A DNA stretch of 64,000 bases, taken from NCBI GenBank assembly GCA_017893485.1, contig CM030362.1, forward strand, positions 33,522,089 through 33,586,088, in the 5' to 3' direction. Positions 63,764 through 64,000 of this stretch are shown here, one piece after another. A program made the translations under genes and the position numbers. Below the pieces are notes generated by a model. It ran no database searches, was not told where the DNA came from, and saw only the letters and a list, made by a program, of their open reading frames with translations. Source of the DNA: Hemerocallis citrina (taxonomy: Eukaryota > Streptophyta > Magnoliopsida > Asparagales > Asphodelaceae). Numbering within the stretch: position 1 is the first letter of the stretch; each line of letters starts with the position of its first letter.

Positions 63764-64000
63764 CAAAATTTAAAAAAACGTCACAAAACTTTGACTTTTT
63801 AAAAAAACCGCACAATGTTTAACTTTCAACTTACGGAGTTATCCAACCGTTAACTGGGATAATAGTTATGTGATGTTTTTTTAAAACAAATGGGAACTTT
63901 TGTGATGTTTTTTTAAACAGAATAATAGTTCTGTGTTGTTTTTTTAAACAAAACAATAGTTTTGTGATGTTTTTTTAAACATTACGTATAACCCAGTTAA
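63764..64000. repeat. TGTGATGTTTTTTTAAAC repeats
   Basis: The word TGTGATGTTTTTTTAAA (or TGTTGTTTTTTTAAA) recurs near 63870, 63903, 63934 and 63966, spaced about 31 to 33 bp. An antiparallel version (TTTAAAAAAACGTCACA) lies at 63771, suggesting an inverted terminal. Continues to the window edge. Confidence 0.6.

Overview
This is nuclear DNA from a flowering plant with large introns. Evidence: GT-AG introns, Ty3/gypsy (Tat), Ty1/copia, RTE and L1-like retroelements, a Helitron, hAT/Tourist-like MITEs, and a fragment of chloroplast psbD. The species cannot be named from the sequence alone.

The one host gene recognised runs left to right across the window. Twelve exons between 20095 and 61736 (1462 nt, about 487 codons) join in one frame without a stop and encode the central part of a plastid acyl-activating enzyme of the AAE15/AAE16 (acyl-ACP synthetase) type. 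The N-terminus and transit peptide should lie left of base 1 and the C-terminus right of base 64000, so most or all of the window is probably intragenic. Exons are short (54 to 224 nt). Several introns are very large: 5.4, 3.7, 11.5, 9.2 and 8.4 kb, plus possibly more than 20 kb at the left.

Layout. 1-9116: decayed minus-strand Tat gypsy element with gag, protease, RT, dual RNase H and integrase, a MITE inside the integrase, a 56-bp tandem array, and a separate plus-strand (antisense) ORF with a promoter-like region. 9223-12851: minus-strand copia remnant with both LTRs. 13884-18960: plus-strand RTE LINE split by a near full-length minus-strand RTE LINE. 20095-20209: exon a. 20352-25658: solo LTR, hAT MITE, local duplication and a collapsed copia. 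25659-31558: exons b to f, with a Helitron and a Tourist-like MITE. 31559-43058: giant intron with a gypsy LTR and gag fragment, two solo LTRs and an L1-like insertion. 43059-43921: exons g to j. 44397-52653: plus-strand Tat gypsy element whose integrase carries the psbD fragment. 53086-53223: exon k. 54511-61226: copia element containing a hAT-like element (itself with a MITE) and a solo LTR. 61577-61736: exon l. The rest is intron with small repeats.

The coding exons are clean while every transposable-element ORF is broken. This fits a host gene under selection whose introns have accumulated insertions of different ages. The most unusual items are the psbD fragment at the position of an integrase catalytic residue, the antisense ORF beside a minisatellite in the Tat element, the head-to-head RTE pair that would fold into a long hairpin in the gene's pre-mRNA, and a solo-LTR family with conserved ends and a hypervariable GC-rich core.
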